Part shown: positions 47,301 to 60,349 of the stretch, piece after piece | Numbering within the stretch: the first letter of the stretch is position 1 | How the letters are laid out: the number at the start of each line of letters is the position of its first letter | DNA from: Lateolabrax maculatus | Lineage: Eukaryota > Chordata > Actinopteri > Acropomatiformes > Lateolabracidae | Length of the DNA: 64,000 bases | Assembly (NCBI GenBank): GCA_031216445.1 | Contig: CM062211.1 | Coordinates: forward strand, 19,047,501 to 19,111,500 | Direction of reading: 5' to 3' | Program-made: the position numbers and the translations under genes | Notes under the pieces: generated by a model | What the model was told of the DNA's origin: nothing | Database searches by the model: none | Seen by the model: the letters and a program-made list of their open reading frames with translations, nothing else

Positions 47301-49223
47301 TGAATACCTTATTCTTTATTAAATTTGCAATTCTTTTATGGTTATTAATGTTCACATGTAAATCCACATATTACGATTTCTTCTTTCTGTTTTAGTTTTT
47401 TACAAAGACATAAATATATAGTGGATACAGAATTAGTTATTTTGGCCCAAACTGTTTCTGGCAGCAGTGTCAAATAAATGTACAGGTTTATAGATTGCTA
47501 AGGTTAGGGTTACAAAAAGGGCTTCAGACATTGGGGAAACCCTAAAAAAGCAAATATATAGATACTTTAATCCAGTCAGTCATGCTATAGAAAACCAAGC
47601 ATATAGCAGATATTAGCAATAATGTAGGAAAATATTACTTTCGGGATTTAACCTACTTGATGACCACATTTCAATAAAGAGGGTTTAAAGGAAATGTATT
47701 TTCAATATTTCTTTCAGACAACACTGACCTTCAGCATATGGAAGCACACAAAACAAGATGTACATTTAAATGTTGAGTCTGTGATTCTTTCTCTTTGACT
47801 GGTGTTGGTACCCAGTGATGAAGTGGCATTTCTCTTTTGGTTGAGGGTTGACCAAACTGCAGTTAGGTAAGGAGATGACAGGCCCAAAAGGCCACGCCTA
47901 TAAAAAGTATATTACCAAATCGTGTGAAAGAAAGTGATAAGGGAAATGTTTTTTCACACCAGACCAGGAGATACAGTATATCTACGGGGGGTTGACAATT
48001 TGTACTAACCGCTGAGATCACTGATTAACTGAGAGGCTGGCTGCCATTACGACACATTGACTTTAAAGTCCATTTGAAATCCCATTTAGTCATCCCTTTT
48101 TGTAGTCAAAAACAATGTAAACATGTTTTTTAAATTTATTGTAGTTTTTTTATTTAAAGGAAGAGAAAAAGTATTTGGGGAAATATCAGAAATGCTTGTT
48201 TTCATCTCAGCCGGGAGGAGGGGCGCGACCCTATTTGTGTTTGATTGACAGCAGCTGACAGGAAGCCAGAGTGCTGGTGTTACACCTCAGGGACTTTAAA
48301 GATCTGTCCCTTCCTCTCCACTAACCAATTCACAGAGGATCCACAGAATGAATGAAGGTAGATGTGATGGTGTTTTGTCCCAACAACACACACATTTACA
48401 CACACCACAGAAGAACAGTTTACATACAGCCTTGCCATCTTGTGGAAATGTTTGTGGCACATGAAAGACCAACAAGAAACAGAAAATGACACATGTGTCG
48501 TCGTCTGAAACACATGAAGATTGAAACTGATCGGGATTAAAGATTTATTTTATCAAAAATAGATCACAATTGAAGATTGTCAAAATAAACATGGCAACAA
48601 TAACGGGAAATAAAAAAGAGAAAAAATAAAAGATCAAAATGCATTGTGCTTCCACACTGAAGTACCCACAGCACAGTAATCTCTCACACTATTGCTTTGT
48701 CTTATTTTTGCAAGAAAATTAGACAATTTGGTGACAAGCCTGAACTGAACTCTGCAGCTGATAATGAAACATGACAATGTCGTCCAAGACATAACAATGG
48801 ATGTTACATGTAGTGAATATCAAGTGAAGGTTAAATATGTGGAAATCAGACCAGGCTGACTGTAGTCTTTAGTCATAAGGACATTGCTGCACTCACAGGG
48901 GAAATACTGTATTATTATTGTTGCACATACAGTATGCAGAATACATTAATCATCACCACTAATGCAGCGTCACAGCTCATCATCGCCTCTGTCAGACACA
49001 AATCACCCTCGGCTGTTTTTATGTCTAAGCAAAGCAGAATTACAACAAGAGCAAACTGCAGAGTTGATGCTCAGGGTTTGACGGACACAAGTTTTCACAG
49101 ATGAGTACCAATGTTTTGTGATGACAATAGCAATAAGTTCAGCATTTTGGGCCCCAGAGTCAGAGGAGAAGATGTATGGATGGACAGTTTCGATCATCTC
49201 CAGTACAGAGATCTGGTCCGAGC
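44396..49223. other. Intergenic spacer, part 3, AT-rich
   Basis: Very AT-rich (44800-47750), with T-homopolymers near 45219-45236 and the short LINE relic at 46907-47040. The 104-aa frame at 47081-47395 has no recognised domain and lies in low-GC DNA. Confidence 0.55.
46907..47040 (+). pseudogene. Short LINE reverse-transcriptase relic (FADD box)
   Basis: Translation of 47008-47034 gives FADDVVLFM, preceded by QIT, which is the reverse-transcriptase catalytic box (F/YADD) of LINE elements. About 90 bases upstream, in another frame, 46907-46933 reads GTSDAFDRI, resembling the DAEKAFDRV motif that normally lies well upstream in the same domain. The intervening part is largely deleted and stops occur on both sides. 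The call rests on two short motifs in the correct order, so it remains tentative. Confidence 0.4.
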
Positions 49224-49280
49224 TGAAAGACTGGAAGCAGGGGAAAACTTCTAGCTTCGCTCCATCAAAAGTAACATTCT
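49224..49280 (+). repeat. 'AGCTTAGCACAAAGACTGGAAG' repeat, decayed copy
   Basis: GAAAGACTGGAAGCAGGGGA followed by AAACTTCTAGCTTCGCTCCATCAAAAGTAAC retains the core and the CCAAAAGTAAC-like continuation of the family but has diverged. It faces copy C, 400 bp away, in opposite orientation. Confidence 0.45.
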
Positions 49281-49680
49281 GCATTCTCATTCCTACATGT
49301 TGTGGGACTGACGTGAACGAATAACCTCGTTCAGACAGATTTCCACCCGTCCTTGAATTGATCGGGCCAATCACAGCCGAGCAGCGCCGATGAATCATCT
49401 TTGTAAACAACCAAGATGACTGCCACTGATGTGGAACGTTCTGTTGAATCCACTAAAGAACTGAACTTAAAGCTTTGTAAGCTTACAGGACGACGTTCCA
49501 TTGATCTGATTGGTTGTAGGTTTGTCCAGAGGTTTGCGTCCAGAGGCATTTCGGTCTGCACTCGGTGATAACTGCTTCTAAAAAACGCAATGTTTTACTT
49601 TTCCATTTCTATTTCTACACCTCTTCAATAAACAAGTAAAAGCATGTAAATCAGACAGCTTTAGAGTTGTCAGAAGGTAG

Positions 49681-49740
49681 GCTAGCAGTTTCCCCCTGCT
49701 TCCAGTCTTTGTGCTAAGCTAGGCTAAACACATCCGGGTC
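49681..49740 (-). repeat. 'AGCTTAGCACAAAGACTGGAAG' repeat, copy C
   Basis: GCTAGCAGTTTCCCCCTGCT then TCCAGTCTTTGTGCTAAGCTAGGCTAAACA is the reverse complement of the family core. A further decayed forward copy lies close by at 49224-49280 (AAAGACTGGAAGCAGGGGAA then AACTTCTAGC). Confidence 0.65.
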
Positions 49741-51656
49741 CTTTCCCTAATATCCACCTTCTCATCTGAATCTGGGAAATAGAGCTAAGAGAAGGATTTC
49801 TGTTTTCAGATTCTTCCTATAAATGTCACCAATTTTGTGCCTGAAACTTACAGGGATTAAACATCGCCCCCAGGACAAACCTCTGAAACAGCGTTTTAGA
49901 CCAACTGACTGAAAAATTCAATTCCCATTAAAACCTCAAACTAAAACTGTTTTAGGTTTATCAGTTTTTTAAGACAGACTGACCCACTCCATTTATCCAA
50001 TGGCAGGAAACCTCTGCAGTACATTATTGCCCTTAAATCAACAATTAATTCAAAAACAGTCACACTCGCTCACACACACACACTTTTGAACAATTTCACA
50101 AATAAATTAAAATGTGCAAAGAAAATCGTGATGTCAGGCTCTAAGCTGTTATGCTGTAGTCAGGCTGGATGACATCTGATGTTTAACTAAAAGGCCAATA
50201 TTGGCTTCATATATTCATCCTTAGTTAATATGGTTTTGTATACATTTCCTCTAGCATTTTTAGCATTTTTTTGTCTTCCCTAAATTATTAAATGGCAGTT
50301 TATAAAGCGTTTGGGTGTATTTAATCGCACCAGATAATTAGAGAGGCATTTTCAAAACCCAATCCAGGTCTGATGACAGTGTTCAGATAATGGAGGGACA
50401 CCAACGTCTTCCCGGTGTTAAAGCTTCTGTCGTTAATGAGCGGACACTGAGGTAGATGTTATCGATATAACAGATATACAGCATTTTGATCAAAACCCAA
50501 ACACAATCAGAAACATTCAAAATCATTCAAAGAAAATCATTAGATGCCAGATGTCTGCGTTGAAATGCATTTCAACTGTCTCTTTTTGAAATTTTTCACA
50601 CAAACATTCTTCTTATAGGGGCAGTTTTGTCTTTTTCAAAGTGTTTCTGGCAGGCAGACATTTTCACCAGAGCTGCCCACCGCTTTGTTTTTACCAAGGC
50701 AAAAAATAAAAAATAGAAATCATAAAACACATTAGCAAAAATGTTAAAAATCTACAAAATAATTCACGAGGTTAACCAATTCCTCTCCATATAAAACATA
50801 TACAGTATGATACTTTAAAAAATATAGATTTAGCCACTGACTCCATCGGTCGAACAGAATTATTTCAATAAACTTGATATCGATGAGCTGTTGTTGTTGT
50901 TGTTCCCATGTTACAGATTAATGGTGCTGGGTTGAGCCGTCAACACAAAAGTCAAACTTGTTTTCCTCGGTTTACATGCTCTACTTTCCAAGCATGCAAT
51001 AATATGTTTTGGTTTGAATATGATATGCAACGTACAGACAGGACTTACAAGTTCTTTTTCTCTACAGCAAGAGGAGCAATCTCCCAAAAAACATCTATTC
51101 ATGACTATATGGAGGACTGCGTTAGCCAGCAGACATGTTGTAAATATACGTAGCGGATGATTCAAGTAACGTTTGTCGTACCTCAGAGTCCCACTGTAGC
51201 TTCGCTCTGTGCAAAAATCAGTCAGGATGTCCTCTTGTAATGGAAAGGCGTCTCATAGCTCCGTGGTTCCTATGAGTGTCAGTGTTTTCATCCAGAGTTT
51301 GTTTTATTTCACCTTCATCATAGGAAGAAGAAGAAGAAGAAGAGGAGGAGGAGGAGGAGGAGGGAAGCAGGGATGTTGTTCTCTTTTGGTTTGACAAGGC
51401 GCAGTGAAGGGAAGCAAGGTGGAGGAGCGGCTTGTCGTTCTTCCCCTGCAAAACAAAAAAGGAGAACACTGTTGTTCCATTACAAAGTATAAATATATTA
51501 TTCTTCACATTCATGAAGGACATCCTCGTCCCCGTACGTCGACGTAAGATGACAGTCGTGAGAGCAAAGGATTATTTTCTCCATTCATTGATCGATTGTT
51601 TGGTTTGTGAAAATAGTGAGAAACATCAGATTTTATAAACTCTTCGTGCGTTCTGT

Positions 51657-51728
51657 GTAAAAATCTGAATCTGTAAAGTAACTAAAGCCGTCAGATAAAT
51701 GTAGAGAAGTAAAAAGTACATTTACTCT
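51657..51728 (-). repeat. Dispersed 'AGTAAAAGTAC' repeat, fragment
   Basis: AATCTGTAAAGTAACTAAAG then CCGTCAGATAAATGTAGAG is the reverse complement of the CTCTACATTTATCTGACGGC core of the family at 38712-39133. A CA run (51737-51755) follows. Confidence 0.55.
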
Positions 51729-53291
51729 GAGACGGACACACACACACACACACTCCAGGCCATCTCCTTCTCCACAGTCACAAGCATAGCCAAGGACAGG
51801 ACGACCAGCAGCCATCACTTCCTGTTTATTCTGTCTTGTTCGTGCGCGCAGAGAGCGGCCGAGCTGTTCGTACTCTGAGTCCCGCTAATGTTAAAGGGTC
51901 ACCGCGGCCTGGACAACAGGGAGGATGGGGATGTGCAAAATGTTGTTGTTGTTGTTTTGCACAGGGAGGCACGAGTGATGTCGGATAATCATGTGAATAT
52001 ATTCCATACAGTCCCTGGGAAATGTTTGAAAAATCATGCCTCTAAATGAGTAATTATTTGGTCTTTAGAACCCTTGAATTACTTTATTTGTTCACTAGAA
52101 TTAATAATTCACATCTTCAAAATGACTGAATCGTACCCTCAGTTTTCTTAATCTGCCTCGTTCCCATCCCATCGATTCACAACGCTGTGGACTGCTCCTT
52201 TATTACATTTGTTTGTACAGTGTCGTGTTTCGAGACCCTTTTTCAGACACTTTTTCTAAATGTAATAAAGAAAATAAAAATTGAAGGGATCAGCCCACAG
52301 TTTGTAAATCCTTGAAGCAGAATTCACCGTAGCCTGTTTTAGACAATAGAATTAGACAAGAGATATGCTGTTTTACACCTTTATGCACATGGATATTTGT
52401 TATGTAAGTGTAGTAACAAAAGCCCAGAAAACACTGTTCACCTGTAGAAAGCTGCACTGATATCAGCTGGGGCCCTCTGGGATTAAACCTCCAGGGGCCT
52501 CGGGACGTTTTAATCCAGTCAGAAACTCACAGATTCACTTTACTGACCCAGTTTAGTCTCATGAGTCCACTACGGACACTGGTGGGAAACTATTTGCAAC
52601 CACAGACGGTATAAAGACCTTCTGTAGACGGGATGTGACGAGCTACAACAAGACAACCAAGCAGACGGTGAGTCGGACCATAAACAGGAGCAGCCCAACC
52701 AGCTGTGGGCCGCCTGCCGCTTGTAAAAGAACCCAGGGAAGCTGCTCCCTGCAGTTAGTCGAGCTTCACTTCACCCCAGCTGATTCGAGGTATTATCAGA
52801 TGGCATCTTTGAGCTTAGCTGCACATTTTCCATGTAGTAGCCACTAAAAATAGACAGTTCTCCAGGAAGGGAAAGTAAGGGGCTCTCAAGTAATAATCAA
52901 TATCAGGAACGCTGAGGCTTCCTTTACTGACGTCGACTTACTGCTCTATCCTGGTTTCAACCAGACCTGTAACCCCCGAACACTGACCCTAACCAGACAT
53001 TTAGGTGATGAACAACAAACCCTAATCTGACCCTAACCAGATTTCAACCTGACTATTTTATTTTAATACCCAGCCTGCTGCTCTCTTAGTGCACACACAC
53101 ACCTGAACACACACAAACACACAGCAAAGACACAAAGCTGAATGATTAAGATTCAGACTGTGTAATGGGACTAAATGTGAGCGTTTGTGCACAGTGGTGG
53201 GTGCACAGCGCTCTCCTCTAAGCACACATCATAAATATGAGAATAAGAAGTTATTCTGCTGTAAGACTGTACATGCAGCGTCAACCTCCAA

Positions 53292-53307
53292 CCAGCAGGA
53301 GGCGCTG
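53292..53307 (+). promoter_or_regulatory. CTCF-like motif, one mismatch
   Basis: CCAGCAGGAGGCGCTG fits the CTCF core with one mismatch and is oriented opposite to the motif at 57543-57558, 4.2 kb away. Confidence 0.3.
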
Positions 53308-54116
53308 CAGCCCCTCGGAGCGGCCGACACCAGCAGCCTCCCAGCTGCCGACGTGCTTTTCTTGATGACAGAAAACAATGCAAACTCTCCGGCCAGTAAG
53401 AATTCAGTATTTTCTGTTGCTATGGTTACAGTCATAATAAGTGTCTGGTGATGATGTCACGTGCCAAAAAACTGGTCATTTTCACCCCCATCTGCCTCCC
53501 CTGCAAACACCTTTCCTATGAATCCACACTCGTGTTCCCGTGAGCAGTGAAAACCTCCATCAGCATGCTGTTGTGCACGCTGTGATCCCGTCACCATGGC
53601 GACTGCAGCTCAGCAGCTGTCGCCGCCCATAGTTTAGTGTTGCGCTGGTCAAGGTCTCGTGACTGTCATTCATCAAGTGTAAGTGACATCAGTGTCTTTA
53701 AATAACGGCGACCTTTGACCTGAACGAACGTGTCACATGTGGCTGCAGGAAGACGCTCGACGCTGCCAGAGAGAGTTTCACTGCAAAATACCAAGACGGT
53801 GAAATCACAATCAATCATTCTCCTGTGTTTATGAATTACTCGTGGAAATGACCGCACTAATTATCAGTACAGAGTCTCAGCTTCCATCAGTGGGATGTTT
53901 TAACACCAGATGGAGACAGATGTGACCTTTGACATTTCATTTACAAATGTGCGTTAAATATATATCATACTGAAACTGTATATATATCATATTTATCTTT
54001 ATATCTATATTGAGACTTATCTTGATTATTGCAAGACTGTGCACAAAGAAAAAATGACAAACTGCACTTGTGGGAAACAGGAAACACTTTTCAAAAGGTC
54101 AATTACTCCAGAACTG

Positions 54117-54336
54117 AAATGATTAGTCAATTAATCGATTAGTCAATCAACAATTTGAACAATCATTTAAGGTATTTATCAGCTTCCAGCTCCTTAAATG
54201 TGAAGATTTGCTGCTTTTCTCTGTTTTCAATCACAGTAAACTGAATCTCTTTGGGTTATGGACTGCTGGTTGGACAAAATAACATTTGGAAACATCACTG
54301 TGAACATTTTTCACTATTTTCTGACATTTTACAGAC
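54117..54336 (+). repeat. Dispersed teleost repeat (AATCGATTAGTC start)
   Basis: It starts AAATGATTAGTCAATTAATC, contains GATTTGCTGCTTTTCTCTGT and TTTGGGTTATGGACTGCTGG, and ends TTTTCACTATTTTCTGACAT. I recognise this block order as an abundant interspersed repeat of percomorph fish. A partial second copy is nested at 38921-38998. It is non-coding; its transposon class is not determined. Confidence 0.6.
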
Positions 54337-55700
54337 TTATGGATTCATTTATTCATTTTAAAGATGAATAATAATGAAAATACTCTTTAGTTTCATACCT
54401 TAAATGACATTAGACAGCTGTAGGTTAAGAAAAAAAGAATAGATCAAGTTTTTTTGACCTGGATTTTTACATTATTGGGTTCAATAATAAATGTTTCAAC
54501 ATTGTAACTTCCTATATTTTGTCCTAAACAGTCTTAGCGCAAGATCCATTCAATAGCTGTTCCGGAGCTTTTGATCATATCACGTGACTTCCTTGAAGTG
54601 AAATTTGAATAGCCGCGTTTCCACGACAACTCAAACTGCTGAGGAAGATGTGATGTGATGAAAGAACAGCCACTAAACGGACTCTGGTGAGATGTGTTTT
54701 GTCAACTGTCTTAAATCCAAACTCTTTTTCTGGAGCTTTCAGGTGAATCTCACAGTTTTCATCAGCTGTCTTCTTTTCTGATTGAAAGCTCTAAAAGAAG
54801 CAGATAAGCAGACCTTCAGTTCAGACCTTAACTCCTGTTTTTCTTTACTTTTTACTGTTTCAGAGGTTGATGAACTTCTGCGCTCAATCGTGGATTTTCT
54901 GTTAAATAAACCGAACTAATGACGGGATGTTTTTCTGTGATGTGTTCTGTGCTGCCCTGCCTCCATCTTTACCTCCATGCTGCTGTTTTCATCTGTTCCT
55001 GTTTGTCTTTCGTGAAGTGGAAAAAGGAGAAGGTTGGTGTTGGCGTGGCGTGGGGGGGGTGGGGGGCTATAACTCACTGCAGGCCACTTGAGGCTTCAGG
55101 ACAGATTCCCTCAGCAGTGACAAAGACACTAACAATAGCTGTCACAGTGTAACTCTGCCCTGTCAACAGCAGCAGTGTCATCCAAGGGGAAACCTGTTTA
55201 CCTCCGTCTGCATATGTTCAGAGAGGACATGGGCCCCCCCCCATCTCTTCCTTTACAGGAAGAGATTCTGACCAGAAAACCTCGGGGGGGAGGGGGGGGC
55301 AATCAGTTAGCTCGATGCTTGTTTGAGCCGTCATGTCTCCTGCTCTCAGTGTGACATGAGAGGCTGCGTTATGTAACTGGAACATGGGAGATGTGTGGAG
55401 GAAGAGGGTCATACCACACGCTCCAAACATGACTTATTTCACTCCGCCACGTCACCGTCAGACAAACCAAACCGCTGACCAACCGTGAGCGAGCAGGGCG
55501 AGCAGGATGGTCGGGGGTACAAAGATCAGGGGCCGGACGTATGAGCGACACGTACGCATCATTTCACACATTAACACACTGGTCAACAGAAGAAAAACAC
55601 AAGCGTAACTAAAATGTGAGCGGTGATCCTCGAGAAATAAAAATGTTATGTCAAAGCTTTGAGTCTGATAATGCAAAAGGCTTCAGTTTCAAATGATTTA

Positions 55701-55702
<2 letters not shown>

Positions 55703-55739
<37 letters not shown>
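55703..55739. repeat. (GT)n microsatellite
   Basis: Uninterrupted TG run of about 18 units. Confidence 0.95.
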
Positions 55740-57542
55740 GTAGAACAGCTAAATGTAACTTTTAGTTGACGTAGATTCACACTCAGCAGAGATGTGGTTT
55801 TAACTCCCAGTTTAATCTAAACAAGGCCCCGACCGTAGTGAGAGATTTTTTTGATGAAATTTGGATGAAATACATAATCATGTGGACAGAAAAGCTGCTA
55901 ATGTAGACGGAACATTTCATGTTATTTAAAAAACAAAAGCTCCAAAGTGTCTCTGCTCGTGTTCTCACTGACTTTAAAACAGCTTTAAACATGAAGTCAC
56001 ATGGACTGACGGGTCACTCGTTGATTGGACAGTGGTGGTGATGTCATCTTGCATCATCGGCACGAAACTGATCCATTAAATTCTGGTGAGAGACCAGAAC
56101 CAGTGACTTCCAGCTTCTCGTGTACGCTCTCGGTTAATGCTGTAACTGTCAGTCAGAAACAACGACACCTGGGTGGAACAGCTGTATCTCACCTGCTGAT
56201 GTGCGTTACCATGGCTACTAAATGATGCTGCATACTATGGACAGTTCCCGTGATCAGTAGATGGGTTTCATAGTTGTTTATTTAACTTTTTATGCTAAAA
56301 TCACATATGTACGATAAAAACACCCCGTGGTTGGAACCAGAACGAGACTTTTAGTCCACAAACATCAGCCTCAACAAACCGGACGCACAAGAGTTCATTT
56401 TGCTTCAACAAGGTTCGGTGTGAAAGCACCTTAAGAGGAAAAAAACAGCCACAGAGCAAAAATACACAAAATGTTAAGCATAGACGGGTGTGTCCATATA
56501 CTTTTGGCCATATACTGAATATATGACACTGACAGAGAGTATGGAAAAGTCTTTCTAACTCTAAATCCACTTCCTGAGGCCCTCCTCGGCTTCCCAAACC
56601 AGAAGGGTTTAATTTGAAAGACATTTAAAGGGACCTTCTGAATTAAAGGGGCTCAGTGTTTCTGAGAGGACATACTGTCTCTGAGCTGCAGACCAGCTGA
56701 TCCAGCTGCAGAGAGCTGACTTCCTGCAGCAGCTGCTGCCACCTGCAGGCTGACGGCCGTACTGCTGCTGTGTGGAAGCACAGAGGTCACAGACTCTGAT
56801 CTTCAAATCTGTCAGCAGCATTTACACAGCGTGAGTGGACAAGTGTGAACAACAGAGAGCGATCTGTTGTTCTTCTGTTCCCAGTGAAGCTTAAAAATAA
56901 GGTTTCAGTGTGTATTATCTAGTATTCTTCTAGTTTTTTAGTCCTTTTTTCTATTATTTAGTCATGTAAATGGTATAAAATGTGCTAAAAACTCATGTGT
57001 GAGTGTCTGTATTTAAACAGTGCAGGTTTCCTCATTCTGCAAAGCAGGATTACCGAGCAGGCAGAGCAGGAAACTGCATCGAAGCTGCAGACTTTCAGGG
57101 GCCTCAAAGGCACAAGGTCATCGTGTGGAAATTATTACTTAGTGGCCTCAAGGTGACTTCTGTATTTTCCTCTCGAGCTTGAGGCTCAGTTTCACAGCAG
57201 AGGACGGTTTTAATACTTAAAACCGTCACCTCACATGGTGCATATTCTTTATCAATTTGGACCCAAAGTGTTTTGTCTTATTTTATGCTAAATGAGTGTT
57301 ATGTATGCAGATATATAAAAGTTTTTGCAGTACACTGTAAAGCCACCAACCTCACACAGTGGTTTTACGTTTATCATTAAAGCTGCACTAAGACCAAACA
57401 CAGGGCTAAAAGAGAGAGAATATTAGACTCTGATCCATCAGGCGACACGAACACGACTGCGACGGGATGATCCTGTTGCTCTGATGGATTTCTAACCAGT
57501 TCAACATATCAACTCTATCAGCTGATAATGTGTCTTGTTCCG

Positions 57543-57558
57543 CTGCCCTCTAGTGGCC
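57543..57558 (-). promoter_or_regulatory. CTCF-like core motif
   Basis: The minus strand reads GGCCACTAGAGGGCAG, which fits the CTCF core (CCASYAGRKGGCRS) at every position. It lies between kcna6 and kcna1, 2.8 kb past the kcna6 stop. The same string also occurs within some vertebrate repeats, so occupancy is uncertain. Confidence 0.4.
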
Positions 57559-58312
57559 AACAATCAGGTAATACGCCTTTAATTCAACATATTTCTTCGA
57601 TCGGCGTGGAGAATCATTAACTGCTTGTTGTAGTTAATGCACAAAGGACAAACACGTCACTCGTTATTGATTGGTTAAAATAAAATACCCCCCCCCCCCC
57701 CCTCCCGACAGACACGTTGTAAGACTGAAAAGAAAATGATTTTGTAACTTAGATTGATTATCAGGCTCTTAAAGCTCAACACAGACACACAGAATGAATA
57801 AACTGCTATGTTTTAATTTAATATGGATGTGCTGGTTGAACTCACCTCTCTGTGTGACCGGACCTCCGGTGTTATGAATCCGTTGGTCGAAGAGTCGTCT
57901 GTCCGTCCGTCTGTGTGTTGATGATTCAGCAGTTAAACTCCATTAGGCCTCCATCCATCAATCCATCAGCTAATAATCCAACCAGCGGGACGGTGAACGT
58001 GTGACCTTCACTGGGAAAACATCTTTTATTCCCTCCATTTGTTAAAAATTCCCCTTTTTTTCCATCAGATTTGGTTGAATGATTCGTCCCTGGAGTCCAG
58101 ATGAGTAAGGTGCTATAACGACGGAGCTAATCATGGAAACCTCAAACACAGCAGGTGACCTGTTTTTCACTGTGTGATAAATTAAAGTCTCATCAGTTTG
58201 TTTGCAAAATATCAGGGCTACAGATGCTACAGTATTGATCCGCTGAGGCTAATCATTGACAGTTTTTGAAAACAGATTTTGTATTTCAGGTATTATGTCA
58301 AGTTCAAACGTC

Positions 58313-59102
58313 AGAGCTCGACTGATACATCAGCAGGCTGATCAATCAGCCGATATCAGCTGATCACACAAGTGTCAGTCTGTGTCAGCCACTATGGAAG
58401 CAAACATGTGCCAAAATAAATAACTAACTGAACTTTATGTTGAAATTTAAATACCACCAAATTTATGGCATTGAAGTATTTTGTTTTGAAAATTCATCCA
58501 TCTGAGTTTATGTGGTTTGAATTCTGTTTTTATTTTTTTTACCTGAAGTTTTGTCAAAGTTCATTATTAATCTATGAAAACAGCAATCTCATCTCGTAGC
58601 TGCTTTGGAGCTTTCAATCACATTGCATGATCATTAACAGATAAAATCTAATCTAATTTAAGCAGGTTGATCCAAAGATTATTACAGTTGAATTCAAGCA
58701 AATTGAATGTTGTTTTTTGAATATTGGACCCATGAATTTTCTTCCTGAATGTGTAAAAGACTTAATCTTTAAAATATGCTCAATTTGAAATGAACTTCTG
58801 TAAATTCAAACCATGTAAAAGATGGTTTTCAAAGTTTAATATTTCAAGGTTATAAGCAACTGACTCAATTGATTGTGAAATTTTAAAAGATTCAGAATTT
58901 GGGCTGATATGCAACAGAAAGTGTCTGATTGGCTGAAAAAAAATTTCATATCTGAAGTTTTGTTTATATAATTTGCTAATTCCAGTGAGTTTTGTTTCTG
59001 CAAATGACTGAGATCAGCTGAGATACTGTTTGCTTTTCCCCCTCAAACATCAGAGTCTATTTGGTATAAATCGGCCTCAAAAATCAGTATCGGTCGAGCT
59101 CT
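58313..59102. mobile_element. 0.8-kb inverted-repeat element with AGAGCTCGAC termini
   Basis: The left end AGAGCTCGACTGATACATCA and the reverse complement of the right end, AGAGCTCGACCGATACTGAT, match over their first 18 bases with two mismatches. Sub-terminal GCCGATAT/GGCTGATAT motifs repeat in both halves (58350-58375 and 58901-58910). This pattern is typical of a dispersed element I recognise in teleost genomes. The interior is AT-rich and non-coding. It ends 1.25 kb from the kcna6 stop codon, downstream of that gene. Confidence 0.6.
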
Positions 59103-59888
59103 AAAACATCCAAAATATTTTTTTTTTCTTAACATTTTTCTATGTTCTTAATTGCTAGGTTTCTCTGGCTGAAAAAATATGCACTTTGAAAACCTCAGAA
59201 TTTGGGCTCATGGAACTTATGATGGACATTTTTTTAAATAATAGATAATAGGAATAATTGTTGGTTGCAGTTTGGACCATCTGGATGGATCATATAATCT
59301 GTCTGACTGAGGTGCCGGACCACCGGTCAAACCCCGGGCTGTAAAAATGTTATATTTGATCATTTTACTGTTAAAGATTGAAGTGGTGTGTTAGATTCGG
59401 CTGGTGAAATTAAACAACATGGAGGCTTCCACAACATGGTGGTTTTCTGGCCTCGCCGAGCCTCGTCTCTACAGCTTCAGCATCCTTTCATTCCTGTGTG
59501 ACAATACAGAAAAGTCTGGAAGGTTGCTATAGAAACTGCATCCTCTGAAGAGATGCAGGGCCCCGTTTCATCCACACAGTGGCGCTCTTGGTTTGGAAAA
59601 GCTGCACCTGATTTCATAATATTTTTACAAGCAGATCTGCAGGAGGATTTAACCTCCTGAAGCCTGAAAAATGTAAATCTGAATGTCAACAACAGGGAGC
59701 ATATGTCCTGATTTCTGTCTTGTAGGCTACTTGTACTTTCCCTGTTTATATAATAGAGGTTAAAATGAAATCTGGTCTCAAAGTCGTTTAATTTTAGGAT
59801 AATTGATTCTTCCAGCCTGCTGCACATCATCTGATCCACCACTGAGCTCCATCCCGCCTGAGTGGAAAATACATGAGGGTGAAATAAC

Positions 59889-59930
<42 letters not shown>

Positions 59931-60349
59931 CATAATAAAAACAGCCACCATGTGCCTCCTGCATCAGTCTGCAAATTTAGATTACATTGGTCCTGTGTTG
60001 TTTGTCTGCTTCAGACGGACAGAAAAGCAAATGTAAACGTTAAACCTGCATTATTAGGGCAATAAATTACGCATTTACTAAGAGAAACATTAATAATTAT
60101 AAAGTGCTACAACTGGCTAAAGGCTGATCATTTCTAAGCTTTTCCCCCCGACTCATGACGCGCGTAATGGAAGACGGTTTCAGGGGATAAAGTAAATTCT
60201 CTTACAATCCATCCACTGTGGTGGTTTAAATGAATCCCTTTTGATGGCAGAAATAAAGAGCTCGCCAGTCTAAACTCAAACCAGAGCGCAGGGTGTTGGA
60301 CGCGCTGACAGAGTCTCTCAGCGCCGCTGATGCGTAATTTTGGTGAAAA
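59103..60349. other. kcna6 downstream region, probably including its 3' UTR
   Basis: This is 3' of kcna6 on its strand. A (GT)n at 59891-59929 is the main feature. The 165-aa minus frame at 59477-59974 crosses that microsatellite and has no recognised domain. No poly(A) signal can be assigned with confidence. Confidence 0.45.
59891..59929. repeat. (GT)n microsatellite downstream of kcna6
   Basis: Uninterrupted GT run of about 19 units, 420 bp past the kcna6 stop codon; it could lie inside the kcna6 3' UTR. Confidence 0.95.

Larger units (their letters stand above)
49741..54116. other. Intergenic spacer, part 4
   Basis: Repeat fragment at 51657-51728, GAA/GGA run at 51326-51363, and a CTCF-like motif at 53292-53307. 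No coding exon recognised. Confidence 0.55.
54337..58312. other. Intergenic spacer, part 5
   Basis: Short G and C homopolymers (about 55046-55065, 55225-55231, 55284-55299, 57688-57702), a (GT)n and the CTCF-like motif. No coding exon recognised. Confidence 0.55.

Noticed and set aside
47081..47395. 104-aa frame in AT-rich DNA
   Set aside because: No recognised domain, located downstream of a LINE fossil, and hydrophobic by composition; length is within chance for low-GC DNA.
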